Assembly (NCBI GenBank): GCA_964535405.1
Contig: CAZHUG010000004.1
Location: 11,340 to 75,339, forward strand
Length of the DNA stretch: 64,000 nucleotides
Reading direction: 5' to 3'
From: Scatomorpha sp964535405
GTDB taxonomy: Bacteria > Bacillota > Clostridia > Oscillospirales > Oscillospiraceae
Below the pieces are notes generated by a model. The model saw only the letters and a list, made by a program, of their open reading frames with translations, ran no database searches and was not told the origin of the DNA. The position numbers and the translations under genes were made by a program. Below, piece after piece: positions 25,423 to 33,792 of the stretch; within the stretch, counting starts at the first letter, position 1; each line of letters opens with the position of its first letter.

Positions 25423-25851
25423 TCACTTTCTCTTTTTCATTCTCAATGCAATGAGCTCCCTGGTGTCATCCAAAATCTCCGGCGTGGTGACATCAATCAT
25501 CAGCCAGCGTCCGCCGTTAAACAGGCTCGTCCTCCCATAAAGCTCCCTGACATACTGGGTACAGGTGGGCAGCAAAAATTCTGCATCCAGAGCCTCTTTT
25601 CTGCCAATGGAGACCATACACGTAAAATATCCCTCGGCAGGATACAGCGTGCACAGTGCGCGCCCGCCCTTTTTGTACTTCAGATTCCAGCCGGCGGCTC
25701 CGGAGCAGATGCTGTGATCCACAATCGGCATCACAGCGTAGCTCTCCTCCAAATGCCTGCGCAGCTCCTCCCACAGCGGGCTTGCGATATACTTGGACAC
25801 CGCCGACAGGTCGGGCTGACTGCCCTTAGGGTAAAGTTCGTTCCAATTCAT
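25423..25851 (-). CDS. DUF3788-family protein
   Basis: 142 residues. MNWNELYPKGSQPDLSAVSKYIASPLWEELRRHLEESY, then GAAGWNLKYKKGGRALCTLYPAEGYFTCMVSIGRKE and LMIDVTTPEILDDTRELIALR match DUF3788 proteins, which are often encoded with DUF3795 and PadR/WYL regulators. ATG overlaps the upstream gene's stop by 4 bp. Biochemical role unknown. Confidence 0.82.
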   Translation of the reverse strand: MNWNELYPKGSQPDLSAVSKYIASPLWEELRRHLEESYAVMPIVDHSICSGAAGWNLKYKKGGRALCTLYPAEGYFTCMVSIGRKEALDAEFLLPTCTQYVRELYGRTSLFNGGRWLMIDVTTPEILDDTRELIALRMKKRK

Positions 25852-26276
25852 TTGGCTGTGTGCCTCCTTCCAAGTGGATATTGTGCCCCGCACTCGCAGC
25901 AATCGCCGTCGTGCAGAGAAATAACGCCGCCGCAAACAGGGCAGGTGTAAATCCTGCACTGTTCGATCATGAATTCCGCAACGCTGTGTTCTCTTACCCA
26001 CAGACCGTTTTCAATAAGACTGACACCATAACGGTTGCGGTAGCTCTTATCCAAATTTTTTATTTGCTTGCAGCCAAATGAGTCGCAGTCCCGGCAATTT
26101 TCAACATTACGCTCCTCTACGCAGCTCTTGATGGCACATTTCCGGCAGCGCTCAGGCTTTGCGTCGTCCTGGGCGTTGCAACCCTGGCAAGGGTTTTTCC
26201 CTAAATGTTTATAGCACACGGCGCAGTTCATGCCACAGGGCGCAAGCATGCTCGCCACAAAATCAGGCTTTGACAT
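25848..26276 (-). CDS. DUF3795-family cysteine-rich protein
   Basis: 142 residues. N-terminal LAPCGMNCAVCYKHLGKNPCQGCNAQDDAKPERCRKCAIKSC is the DUF3795 pattern. The C-terminal CPVCGGVISLHDGDCCECG is a zinc ribbon. About 20 cysteines in all. It overlaps the DUF3788 gene by 4 bp and follows the zinc-ribbon gene by 20 bp; the three form one minus-strand operon. Confidence 0.85.
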   Translation of the reverse strand: MSKPDFVASMLAPCGMNCAVCYKHLGKNPCQGCNAQDDAKPERCRKCAIKSCVEERNVENCRDCDSFGCKQIKNLDKSYRNRYGVSLIENGLWVREHSVAEFMIEQCRIYTCPVCGGVISLHDGDCCECGAQYPLGRRHTAK

Positions 26277-26296
26277 GAACTGCCCCCTTCAGACGA

Positions 26297-26569
26297 CTAG
26301 GCCTTCCAGCGCTTCAGCCGCGGCAGGAACTGCTTCATCATCTGGCGTGCCTGCTCCTCGCCCATAGCGGGGTTGCTCGAAACCATTGGCTCAACGCAAA
26401 TCTCAATCATTTCATCCAGACCGCCGTCAAAAGTGAACTCGCCATTCTCATAGCAGTATTTGCAGTAATCTGCGCTCTTAGCCCCGTTTGAATCAAGACC
26501 GTACATTTCGTCCGTGCCGCCCATGGGCATGCCACAGCTCTGGCAAAATTTCTGGTTTTTATAGTCCAT
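26297..26569 (-). CDS. Putative zinc-ribbon protein
   Basis: 90 residues, MDYKNQKFCQSCGMPM...DYCKYCYENGEFTFDGGLDEMIEICVEPMV. This is the 'putative zinc ribbon' family found across Clostridia. GGAGG 8 bases before the selected ATG decides the start. First gene of the operon; a palindromic operator overlaps its -35 region. Confidence 0.88.
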   Translation of the reverse strand: MDYKNQKFCQSCGMPMGGTDEMYGLDSNGAKSADYCKYCYENGEFTFDGGLDEMIEICVEPMVSSNPAMGEEQARQMMKQFLPRLKRWKA

Positions 26570-26600
26570 TGTATCTTCCTCCATTTGACTTGCTATGCTC

Positions 26601-26635
26601 ATTATACCCAGGCAAAGCTGACAACTGTCTGTCAG
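26601..26635 (-). promoter_or_regulatory. Promoter and operator of the zinc-ribbon operon
   Basis: Minus-strand -10 TATAAT (26601-26606) and, 11 bp upstream, the palindrome CTGACA-N6-TGTCAG (26618-26635) covering the -35 region. The palindrome also overlaps the stop codon of the WYL gene. Confidence 0.68.
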
Positions 26636-27537
26636 GTTTTGTGATGATTTGCAATTTTTTGAGCATATTCTGAGAGTTGCTCCCTGAGCTTTTGCGGCTC
26701 GAGCACCTCAAGCTGTGTGCCGAAGGACAGAAGATAGCCCACCACCCAGCCGTCCATAGGGAATTCTGCCTCGACAAAAAAGCTGCCATCGGGCTGAGGA
26801 GTCACATTTTTACGGTCGAACTCATCGAAGACTCTGAAGGCACAGCTTGCCGAAACACGCAGCTTCAGCTTTGTTGTTGGAAAAGCCGGTTCCTCCACCT
26901 CCAGCGGAGGAATTTCGCCCTCATAATCCTTGGCAAATGTCTCTCCTGTAGGCGCTATCTCAAAAATTCGACCGACCTTAAACAAGCGAAAATCATCAGC
27001 GCGCAGGCAGAAGGCCTGTAAATACCAGTGCTTGTCTTTATATACCAGCTTGAGCGGACGAATGCTCCGCACAGTTGTATCGCCCGAAGCGCCGCAATAG
27101 CTCAGCTTTAACACCTGCTTGTTTAAAATAGCGTTTTTCAAAAGCTCAAACCGCGATGTATCAACACTGCTCAGACCCCAGCGGGAAAAATCCACCTCGA
27201 TCCAGTTGCGGGAGCTTTTGCGAAACGTCGAGCCGAGCTTAGTGAGCAGCGCATCCACGTTTTGGTCTGCAGCTTTGAGACTCTGTATGGAGAAAAGCAG
27301 CTGATCCTGTTCCTCGTCGGAGAGTATCGTCCTGTCGAAGGTATAACCCGGCATAAGCGAGATGCCGCCACCCTTGCCCGGCACAGCGTAGACCGGAACA
27401 CCGGCCATGGACAGCGACTCGACATCGCGATAGATCGTCCGCACCGAAACCTCCAGCTCACGCGACAGCTCCGGCGCGGTCATAGTTCCGCGCTCCAAAA
27501 GGAGGTAGATGAGGCTGAACAGACGGTCGTTTTTCAT
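26632..27537 (-). CDS. WYL-domain transcriptional regulator (YafY type)
   Basis: 301 residues. N-terminal winged helix (MKNDRLFSLIYLLLERGTMTAPELSRELEVSVRTIYRDVESLSMAGVPVYAVPGKGGGI), then a WYL domain around residues 135-210 (VLKLSYCGAS...VRSIRPLKLVYKDKHWYLQAFC) and a C-terminal WCX-like region. GGAGG 8 bases upstream selects the start. The same palindrome occurs upstream of this gene and before the neighbouring zinc-ribbon operon, so it probably regulates both. Confidence 0.9.
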   Translation of the reverse strand: MKNDRLFSLIYLLLERGTMTAPELSRELEVSVRTIYRDVESLSMAGVPVYAVPGKGGGISLMPGYTFDRTILSDEEQDQLLFSIQSLKAADQNVDALLTKLGSTFRKSSRNWIEVDFSRWGLSSVDTSRFELLKNAILNKQVLKLSYCGASGDTTVRSIRPLKLVYKDKHWYLQAFCLRADDFRLFKVGRIFEIAPTGETFAKDYEGEIPPLEVEEPAFPTTKLKLRVSASCAFRVFDEFDRKNVTPQPDGSFFVEAEFPMDGWVVGYLLSFGTQLEVLEPQKLREQLSEYAQKIANHHKT

Positions 27538-27570
27538 GGCTTTCACCTCCGCATTGTTTACATCAGCCTT

Positions 27571-27604
27571 AGTATAGCACAAAACCCTGACATGTATATG
27601 TCAG
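27571..27604 (-). promoter_or_regulatory. Promoter and operator of the WYL regulator
   Basis: Minus-strand -10 TATACT (27571-27576), and 10 bp upstream CTGACA-N6-TGTCAG (27587-27604), extended to a near-perfect 22-nt palindrome. Same half-sites, spacing and position as at the zinc-ribbon promoter. Confidence 0.68.
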
Positions 27605-27659
27605 GGTTTAAATTTTCAGCTTGCAGGGCGGCTTGTCGGCAGAGTTCGCAGGCAGCCTA

Positions 27660-28475
27660 TTACAGCATCTGGCATTGCGGGCATATATACGAGGAGGTGC
27701 TGCCGGTTTTGATAAACTCAATGGTGCTGCCGCAATCCGGGCAATGCCCGTTTTCCCTGTACGCAATTATAAAGTGCTCATTGGTCAGCGGCCCCGGATT
27801 GCCGAAAAAGTCCATCTCGTAGTCAAAGGTGCCGCCATCGAGTCCGGATTTAAGTACCTGCAAAATGGACTTGTACAGCTTTTGAAAGCTCTCTTCCTTC
27901 ATGTCGGATATCTTTGTTTTTGGGTGAAGCCCCGCAAGAAACAGAATATCATGCATGTACATATTGCCAATTCCGCCTATGTTCTTTTGATCAAGGAGAA
28001 ATGCTTTGATCTGAGTCTTTTTGCCGGCAAAAAGTGCTTTAAAATGCTCGTAGCTGAATTTGAGGTCAAAGGGATCTAGCCCTATATCCTTCGTGCTGCG
28101 TTCATTCGGCAGCTCCTCATCGGTGACCAGCAAAAACCTGCCAAACCACCAGTATCGGATGCTAAAGCCCGTGCCGCCCGCAAAGTCAAGTCTCACCTGA
28201 TATTTGCCCTGCGGCCCGCCGTCCTCGAAATAGAGGATATCCGCGCCCATGCCTAAGGAGATGAGAATATTCTCCCCGCCGTCCAAGCGCAAAACGAACC
28301 ATTTGCCCTTGTGTCCGACAGATTTCACCGTCCTGCCAAGGCAACGCTCAATAAACTCGTCCGGAGGAATGTTCAAGTTTTTTTCCTGCAGAAGAGTCAG
28401 TGAGCTGATTTTTTTGCCGCTCAGCACGGTGTCCATCTGTCTGCTATATTTTATTATTTCAGGAATTTCAGCCAT
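27660..28475 (-). CDS. Formamidopyrimidine-DNA glycosylase-family protein lacking the N-terminal proline
   Basis: 271 residues. Shows the Fpg/Nei layout: N-terminal beta-sandwich, helix-two-turn-helix (LLDQKNIGGIGNMYMHDILFLAGLHP), and a C-terminal zinc finger CPDC...CPQC. In canonical Fpg the chain begins PELPE, with Pro as the catalytic nucleophile. Here it begins MAEIPEII: the Glu is kept but Pro is replaced by Ala. RBS GGAGGTGAAAA directly precedes this ATG, so a misplaced start is unlikely. DNA lesion binding is plausible; classical lyase chemistry is doubtful. Confidence 0.82.
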   Translation of the reverse strand: MAEIPEIIKYSRQMDTVLSGKKISSLTLLQEKNLNIPPDEFIERCLGRTVKSVGHKGKWFVLRLDGGENILISLGMGADILYFEDGGPQGKYQVRLDFAGGTGFSIRYWWFGRFLLVTDEELPNERSTKDIGLDPFDLKFSYEHFKALFAGKKTQIKAFLLDQKNIGGIGNMYMHDILFLAGLHPKTKISDMKEESFQKLYKSILQVLKSGLDGGTFDYEMDFFGNPGPLTNEHFIIAYRENGHCPDCGSTIEFIKTGSTSSYICPQCQML

Positions 28476-28527
28476 TTTTCACCTCCGCCACAGGATGATT
28501 TCAGGATATGAAGAATACACAGGCTTG

Positions 28528-29289
28528 TCAAGCCTTTTCTGTGGAGTTGGACATAAAATAGAGTCCCATCAGCTCCTCAAAGGCCAATATTACTCTCCCG
28601 AAAAACGGATTGGGGACTTCACTGATCAGCGTCTGCTTCGACGCATCCACGATAAAGGATATATCAGACAGCTTGGCCAGAGTTGAGTCCGCACGGCGCG
28701 AAAAGGAGACTACTTTGTAATTTTTTTGCCGCGCCTGCTCGACGTCGTTTAAAACCGCTTCGGATTCCCCGCTCTGCGAAATGGCAATAATCATGGACGG
28801 CACGATATTTGTCATGATCTCACAATCTCGCTCCTGTCGAAAAATCATATAATCATAAAAGTGAACCCGGTTAAAGGTCATGAAGCCGCACACAGCAAGG
28901 CGCTGAACAATGTAGTCTGATACAACATCGGCAAAGCCGGCACCGGTGACGAAAAGCTTCTGCTCCCTGAAGTCCTTCAGCAGGCGGCAGAAGGCAGCAG
29001 CATCTTTGGCGTCAAAATTATCTATGAGATTTTCAAGTGATTCCCTGCGTGACTGTATCGCCAAATCTCCGCTATGCTGGGCAAGATTATAAAAAAGCTC
29101 GCTATATCCGTCAAAGCCGAGTCTCTTGCAGAGCTTCATGATGAAGGCCGTGGAAACATAGTTTTCCTTTGCAATCTGTTGGATTCCAACTCTACCGGAG
29201 TTGCTCTCCGCATGCTTCACGATGCTCACAACGACACGCCGCTCATCCTCAGACAGAAGGTTTGTTAACAGGTAGTAGTTGCCGGACAT
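28528..29289 (-). CDS. MurR/RpiR-family transcriptional regulator
   Basis: 253 residues. N-terminal HTH_6 (LLTNLLSEDERRVVVSIVKHAESNSGRVGIQQIAKENYVSTAFIMKLCKRLGFDGYSEL) and a C-terminal SIS domain (~105-235; KLFVTGAGFADVVSDYIVQRL, IIAISQSGESEAVLNDVEQA), which binds a sugar phosphate. It stands directly downstream of the ABC transporter/phosphatase operon and is the obvious candidate regulator of that operon. Confidence 0.9.
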   Translation of the reverse strand: MSGNYYLLTNLLSEDERRVVVSIVKHAESNSGRVGIQQIAKENYVSTAFIMKLCKRLGFDGYSELFYNLAQHSGDLAIQSRRESLENLIDNFDAKDAAAFCRLLKDFREQKLFVTGAGFADVVSDYIVQRLAVCGFMTFNRVHFYDYMIFRQERDCEIMTNIVPSMIIAISQSGESEAVLNDVEQARQKNYKVVSFSRRADSTLAKLSDISFIVDASKQTLISEVPNPFFGRVILAFEELMGLYFMSNSTEKA

Positions 29290-29321
29290 GATATCACTCT
29301 TCCTTTTTGCAATGAAATTCC

Positions 29322-29408
29322 CACGACTTTTACCCAGTCGATATTAAGTCTGCTTCTAATATACTTTCTTTTCGGGAATTCTACAAGTCGCTTAGGGGAA
29401 AAGTCGTG
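29322..29408 (-). promoter_or_regulatory. RpiR-type gene promoter flanked by 10-bp inverted repeats
   Basis: Minus-strand TTGTAG, 17-bp spacer, TATATT (29358-29386). Flanking it are CACGACTTTT (29322-29331) and AAAAGTCGTG (29399-29408), exact reverse complements centred on the -10 box. Probable autoregulatory sites. Confidence 0.55.
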
Positions 29409-29450
29409 AAAAACCTTCGTCAAATTTTGGATACAGCAGTTATTATACCA

Positions 29451-29496
29451 ATAGTAATACCCCCTGCACGAAAATTCTTGCAAGGGGCATTACTAT
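29451..29496 (-). terminator. Terminator of the ABC/phosphatase operon
   Basis: ATAGTAATACCCC...GGGGCATTACTAT long hairpin just 3' of the 5'-nucleotidase gene; the T tract is poor. Confidence 0.6.
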
Positions 29497-29511
29497 TGAC
29501 TTTCTGTGGCA

Positions 29512-30975
29512 CTAGAACGGGGAGTTGTCGTTTTCCGGTCTGCCCTGCTCCTGTAGTCGCGGCCAATCGTCAAGGTGCAGAAGCGGCAATGTCTCCGCGT
29601 ATGCAAATGCAGCATCGAAAAAACGGAGCCTTGTCTCCTGCCAGTCTATCTGGCAAGCAATGTGCAGGGTGTCATTGCCGCCCGATGCCATATATTCACT
29701 CGTGGATACCGTATAGCTGCGTTCCGGGTCGATGGGCCTGCCATCCGGCAGCGTCAAGCCCAGCAGCTTGTTTGGAGACGGACGTCTGTGGTCAATTTCG
29801 GCATGAAATCCTGAAAACGCCAGTGCCGCATTGTTTCCGAAGCGTTCCGGCTCGTAGACTGACTCAATGAGTGCGTGCAGCTGCCGCCCCGTTATTCTCC
29901 CTGTCATAACAGGGTCGTTAAAACCGCACACCTGAGTGATCGTCTCCCGCGTCACCACCCCCGGTTCAATCCTTCCGCCGGAGCTCGTGGTATTCATGTA
30001 CGCCAACTCGGTCCCCCCGCCGTGGCGAAGGCAGTCTGCAAGAAAATCGCCCAGCTTCGACTCTGTGGCAAGGCGCATCTCCCATTGCTCAACTGCCTCG
30101 GAGAGTGGATAGTTAAAGTACTCCTCAAAGGGCTCCGTCACGCCATTGACATATGCCGCAATATCCGGCGGTCCTTCGGCATTCGGATCGGTGTGAAGTA
30201 CCTCACAAAACTTTTCCGTCACACGGCGCGCCGCCGTGTCAAACCGCAATCTGGCGTGGCCCAGACTCCAGCCGCCGAATCCGGCTTTTAAGATGCAGGT
30301 ATTGTCTATGACATTGGCATAGTCGCCGGGAATATGACCTCCGATGCAGATATCCACAGGCGGAATTTCCTGCAGCAGCTCCCACAGCTCACCCGTGATA
30401 TTTTTGTCCTCATCATAGTAAAACGGCGCGTGCATGAGCAGCACGATAATCTCCGCGCCCTCACTGCGCATCTGCGGTATATAGCGTTTCGCAGCCCGGG
30501 CCGCGCTGGTCATTTCAAAGGGCTCAAAGGCCTTTTTCTCAACCATGTAGGGCGTGTACTCGGTGGTGAGACCCAGAACCCCGATTTTCACACCTTTGCG
30601 CTCAAACATCGCGTATGGCGACGTTCCGGCTATCGGTGAGTGCTCAGCTTTTAAGCGCACATTCGCGCAGAGAACAGGAAAATCGCAGGCGGCAATGCAG
30701 TCCTCGACAAATGCCTGACCCCTGTCGAATTCATGATTTCCCAAAGTCATTACATCAGTTTTCAGCAGGTTCAGCGCTGCAACAATCGGCAATCCGCCCC
30801 AAAAGCTGGTGGAAAACGAATCCCCGGCATCCAGAAAAAGTGTCCCTTCCGGGTTTTGACGCCTCTGAGCCTCCACTGATGCGGAGAATGCTGAAAACCC
30901 TGCATCCTTGCTCGTTTTTCGCAGCCTGCCCGAGAAATCTGCATGGCAGAGAAAGTCCAATGTGATTTCTGACAT
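29512..30975 (-). CDS. 5'-nucleotidase/metallophosphoesterase (UshA-like)
   Basis: 487 residues. N-terminal metallophosphatase domain with the metal motifs D-x-H-region (LDFLCHADFSGRL), LDAGDSFS, LGNHEFDRG, MHAPFYY and GGHIPGDY. C-terminal 5'-nucleotidase domain from ~320 (GDFLADCLRHGG...YTVSTSEYMASGGNDT). No signal peptide is visible, unlike most UshA-type enzymes, so it should act in the cytoplasm on an imported compound. Last gene of the operon; 5 bp after the permease gene. Confidence 0.86.
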   Translation of the reverse strand: MSEITLDFLCHADFSGRLRKTSKDAGFSAFSASVEAQRRQNPEGTLFLDAGDSFSTSFWGGLPIVAALNLLKTDVMTLGNHEFDRGQAFVEDCIAACDFPVLCANVRLKAEHSPIAGTSPYAMFERKGVKIGVLGLTTEYTPYMVEKKAFEPFEMTSAARAAKRYIPQMRSEGAEIIVLLMHAPFYYDEDKNITGELWELLQEIPPVDICIGGHIPGDYANVIDNTCILKAGFGGWSLGHARLRFDTAARRVTEKFCEVLHTDPNAEGPPDIAAYVNGVTEPFEEYFNYPLSEAVEQWEMRLATESKLGDFLADCLRHGGGTELAYMNTTSSGGRIEPGVVTRETITQVCGFNDPVMTGRITGRQLHALIESVYEPERFGNNAALAFSGFHAEIDHRRPSPNKLLGLTLPDGRPIDPERSYTVSTSEYMASGGNDTLHIACQIDWQETRLRFFDAAFAYAETLPLLHLDDWPRLQEQGRPENDNSPF

Positions 30976-30980
30976 AGTGC

Positions 30981-31799
30981 TCACCCCTTCAGGCCGCCGC
31001 GTGAAACACCTGTAACAATGCTCTTGCGGCAGCAAATAAACAGAAGTATCATCGGAATTACTACGATCGTGGCCGCTGCCATCAGTCGCTCATAACGGAT
31101 GCCGCTCGAGGACATGAATGCGTACAGTCCGAACGGCAGCGTCCGTACCTCGGTGCTGTTCGTCACAATGGCAGACCAGAGGAAGGAATTCCAGCAGGTT
31201 ATTGCATTGAGCAGGCCGATTGTCACCAATGCGGGCTTGGAAATCGGCACCATTACGCGCCAGAGATAGCGCCAGTTGCTGGCACCATCCACACGCGCAG
31301 AATAGTACAGGCTGTCCGGAATCGACAGGAAAAAATTGCGCAGGATGTATGTGTAAAATATGCTTGACGTAAAGGGAATAATCAGCGCAGCCAGCGTATC
31401 TACCAGCTCCAGCTTGACAATCGTGGTGTAGTTGGTGATGATGAGCATCTCAAACGGAATCATCATCAGTGAAAGCAATAGAGAAAACAAAATATCCCTT
31501 CCGGGGAACTTTAGCCTTGAAAAAGCAAAAGCCGCCAGAATGGTGGTGAGCATCGTGAGTCCCACGCAAAAAATTGTAACGATAGCCGAGTTGAGAAAAT
31601 ATCTTCCGAAAGGCGCCTTGGAAAACGCGTAGACGTAGTTTTCAAACACGGGCTCTTTCGGGAAGAAAGTCGGCGGTGTGGTGTTAACCTCCGCAGCTGT
31701 TTTCAGCGATGAAATTATCATCCAGAAAAAAGGCAGCACCATGACTGCCGCGCCGACGGCAAGCAGAATGTACAAGATCGATCGTTTTGCAGTTTTCAT
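30981..31799 (-). CDS. Carbohydrate ABC transporter permease (MalG type)
   Basis: 272 residues, six membrane segments. The EAA loop contacting the ATPase is SARVDGASNWRYLWRVMVPISKPALVT (~residues 185-210). GGAGGAG precedes the ATG. Located 10 bp after the MalF-type permease. Confidence 0.92.
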   Translation of the reverse strand: MKTAKRSILYILLAVGAAVMVLPFFWMIISSLKTAAEVNTTPPTFFPKEPVFENYVYAFSKAPFGRYFLNSAIVTIFCVGLTMLTTILAAFAFSRLKFPGRDILFSLLLSLMMIPFEMLIITNYTTIVKLELVDTLAALIIPFTSSIFYTYILRNFFLSIPDSLYYSARVDGASNWRYLWRVMVPISKPALVTIGLLNAITCWNSFLWSAIVTNSTEVRTLPFGLYAFMSSSGIRYERLMAAATIVVIPMILLFICCRKSIVTGVSRGGLKG

Positions 31800-31809
31800 G
31801 AGCTCCTCC

Positions 31810-32733
31810 TCAATAGTTTTCCCTTTTGCCCTGTATGAGCAATTGCACAACGGTAAAAATGAGTACAATGACAAACAGCGCGACCGCACTCGCCGCGGCA
31901 GGCCCAAGCTTCCATTGCTTATAGAACATATCGTAGAGATAATATACCACTGTGTAGAGCGAGTAGGCGGAGCCCGGCCTTCCGTTGAACAGAGGGAACA
32001 GCTCCGTAAACACCTTGGATGCCGAAATCATGTTGATTATCATGGTAAGTCCCAGCGTCGGCGCAAGCAGCGGCACTGTTATGCGGAAGAAAATTCTCGG
32101 TTTCTTCGCGCCGTCCGCCCGAGCCGCCGTGTAATACTGCGGGTTAATATTCTGGTATCCCGACAGTATCAGAATTGTCGTGAACGGAATCATGCTCCAG
32201 ACACCATATATGATCAGAGCCGTCAGGTTATAGACGGGGTTGTTGAGCCAGTTGACCGGCGTTGCACCTAAGAGTGAGAGGAAGTAGTTTATCAAACCGT
32301 AATCGTAGTTAAACATCCACTTCCACACAAGGCCTACCGCTGTGATGGATGTGACCATGGGCAGAAAATAGCAGGTCTGAAAAAATCCTCTGAGCTTAAT
32401 GTCGGAGTTTAGCAGAGTCGCGATCATCAGAGACAGAAGTGTGGCAATCGGCACAACGAAAATCACGTAGAGCCCCGTGTTGCGCAGACCGTTGTGAAAG
32501 TTGGGGTCCGCGAGAATTTGCGCGTAGTTATTAAGTCCAAAGCCCGTGAACTCACTGGTAATTACATTGTAGTTTTCTTTAAACGACAGGATGATGACAT
32601 TTATAAATGGATAGGCCACAAATATCAATAGCCCGATAAAAAACGGCGTCAGAAATGCTGCCGGCTCCAAAAATGTTCTGGCGCTTATTGCCTCCCCATC
32701 CATTTTCTTTCGTCTGTCAAATATCTTTTTCAT
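31810..32733 (-). CDS. Carbohydrate ABC transporter permease (MalF type)
   Basis: 307 residues with about six membrane segments and the EAA loop AARADGAKKPRIFFRITVPLLAPTL. Overlaps the ATPase gene by 4 bp. Forms the heteromeric channel with the MalG-type protein. Confidence 0.92.
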   Translation of the reverse strand: MKKIFDRRKKMDGEAISARTFLEPAAFLTPFFIGLLIFVAYPFINVIILSFKENYNVITSEFTGFGLNNYAQILADPNFHNGLRNTGLYVIFVVPIATLLSLMIATLLNSDIKLRGFFQTCYFLPMVTSITAVGLVWKWMFNYDYGLINYFLSLLGATPVNWLNNPVYNLTALIIYGVWSMIPFTTILILSGYQNINPQYYTAARADGAKKPRIFFRITVPLLAPTLGLTMIINMISASKVFTELFPLFNGRPGSAYSLYTVVYYLYDMFYKQWKLGPAAASAVALFVIVLIFTVVQLLIQGKRENY

Positions 32734-33788
32734 GCATATCGCTCTCCTGTATTAGCATCGAAAAGAAAGACGCCCCGGGTTTTAAAGCCTACCGGAAACT
32801 CAGAGCTTTCAAAGTCCGCGCGCTCCCCGGCAATAAACGCGCGCATTTCCTGAGTCTCACCGACAGAAAACCGTATCAGCTCGTCCTTGCCAAGCGAGTA
32901 GCGCTCGCGCAGCTGCGCGGTGAACAGCGGCGCCTCCGGTCTTGCAAGGACACTCTCCGCACGGACTGCCAAAACAACCGAAAGACCCTCCGGCAGGCTC
33001 TTCTCAAGCGGAATCGCAATATCGCTTCCATCCAGAAGTATTTTCCCCTCGCATATTTTGCCGCCGAGCTTGTTAATGGGCGGAGCACCAAGGAAGTCGG
33101 CCACAAACAAATTTGCCGGTTCATCGTACATCTGTCTCGCGGAGGACTGCTGCTGTAAAACGCCCTCACGCAGCAGCACAAGCTGATCGGCGATGCTGCT
33201 TGCCTCCTCCTGATCGTGGGTGACAAACACGGTCGTTATCTTCGCCTCGCGCTGAATGCGGCGTATCTCCTCACGCATCTCCACACGAAGCTTGGCGTCG
33301 AGGTTGGACAGCGGCTCGTCCAGCAACAACACATCCGGCTGCTTCGCGAGCGCCCGGGCTATAGCCACGCGCTGCTGCTGACCTCCGGAGAGTTCCGCAG
33401 GCTTTCTCTTGAGCAGCGGCGTTATATGCACCAGCTCTGCCAGTTCCCCGGCGCGAGCAATGCGCTCCTTTTTGCCAATGCGCTTAATCTCCATAGGAAA
33501 ACAGATATTTTGCAGTACCGTCATGTGAGGATATAGAGCATAGTTCTGAAAAACCAGCCCAACACCGCGCTTTTCAGGCGGCAGCGAGGTCACATCTTTT
33601 TCGTCAAAAAATATTCTGCCCTCTGTCACCGGCATAATCCCGGAAAGCATATTCAACGTCGTGGTTTTACCACAGCCCGAAGGTCCGAGCAAAGCTGTCA
33701 GCTTGCCGCTTTCAAAAGTGAGCGAGAGATCGCTGACGGCTCGGGTGTCCCCAAAATTTTTAGTCAAATGCTCTATTCTTATCTCCAT
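32730..33788 (-). CDS. ABC transporter ATP-binding protein (MsmK/UgpC type)
   Basis: 352 residues. Walker A GPSGCGKTTTLNML (~35-48), Q-loop VFQNYALYPHMTV, signature LSGGQQQRVAIARAL, Walker B VLLLDEPLSNLDAKLR and the H-loop VTHDQEEA. The C-terminal ~110 residues form a TOBE/OB regulatory domain (ADFLGAPPINKLGG). Energises the two permeases encoded immediately downstream. Confidence 0.94.
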   Translation of the reverse strand: MEIRIEHLTKNFGDTRAVSDLSLTFESGKLTALLGPSGCGKTTTLNMLSGIMPVTEGRIFFDEKDVTSLPPEKRGVGLVFQNYALYPHMTVLQNICFPMEIKRIGKKERIARAGELAELVHITPLLKRKPAELSGGQQQRVAIARALAKQPDVLLLDEPLSNLDAKLRVEMREEIRRIQREAKITTVFVTHDQEEASSIADQLVLLREGVLQQQSSARQMYDEPANLFVADFLGAPPINKLGGKICEGKILLDGSDIAIPLEKSLPEGLSVVLAVRAESVLARPEAPLFTAQLRERYSLGKDELIRFSVGETQEMRAFIAGERADFESSEFPVGFKTRGVFLFDANTGERYA

Positions 33789-33792
33789 ATAA

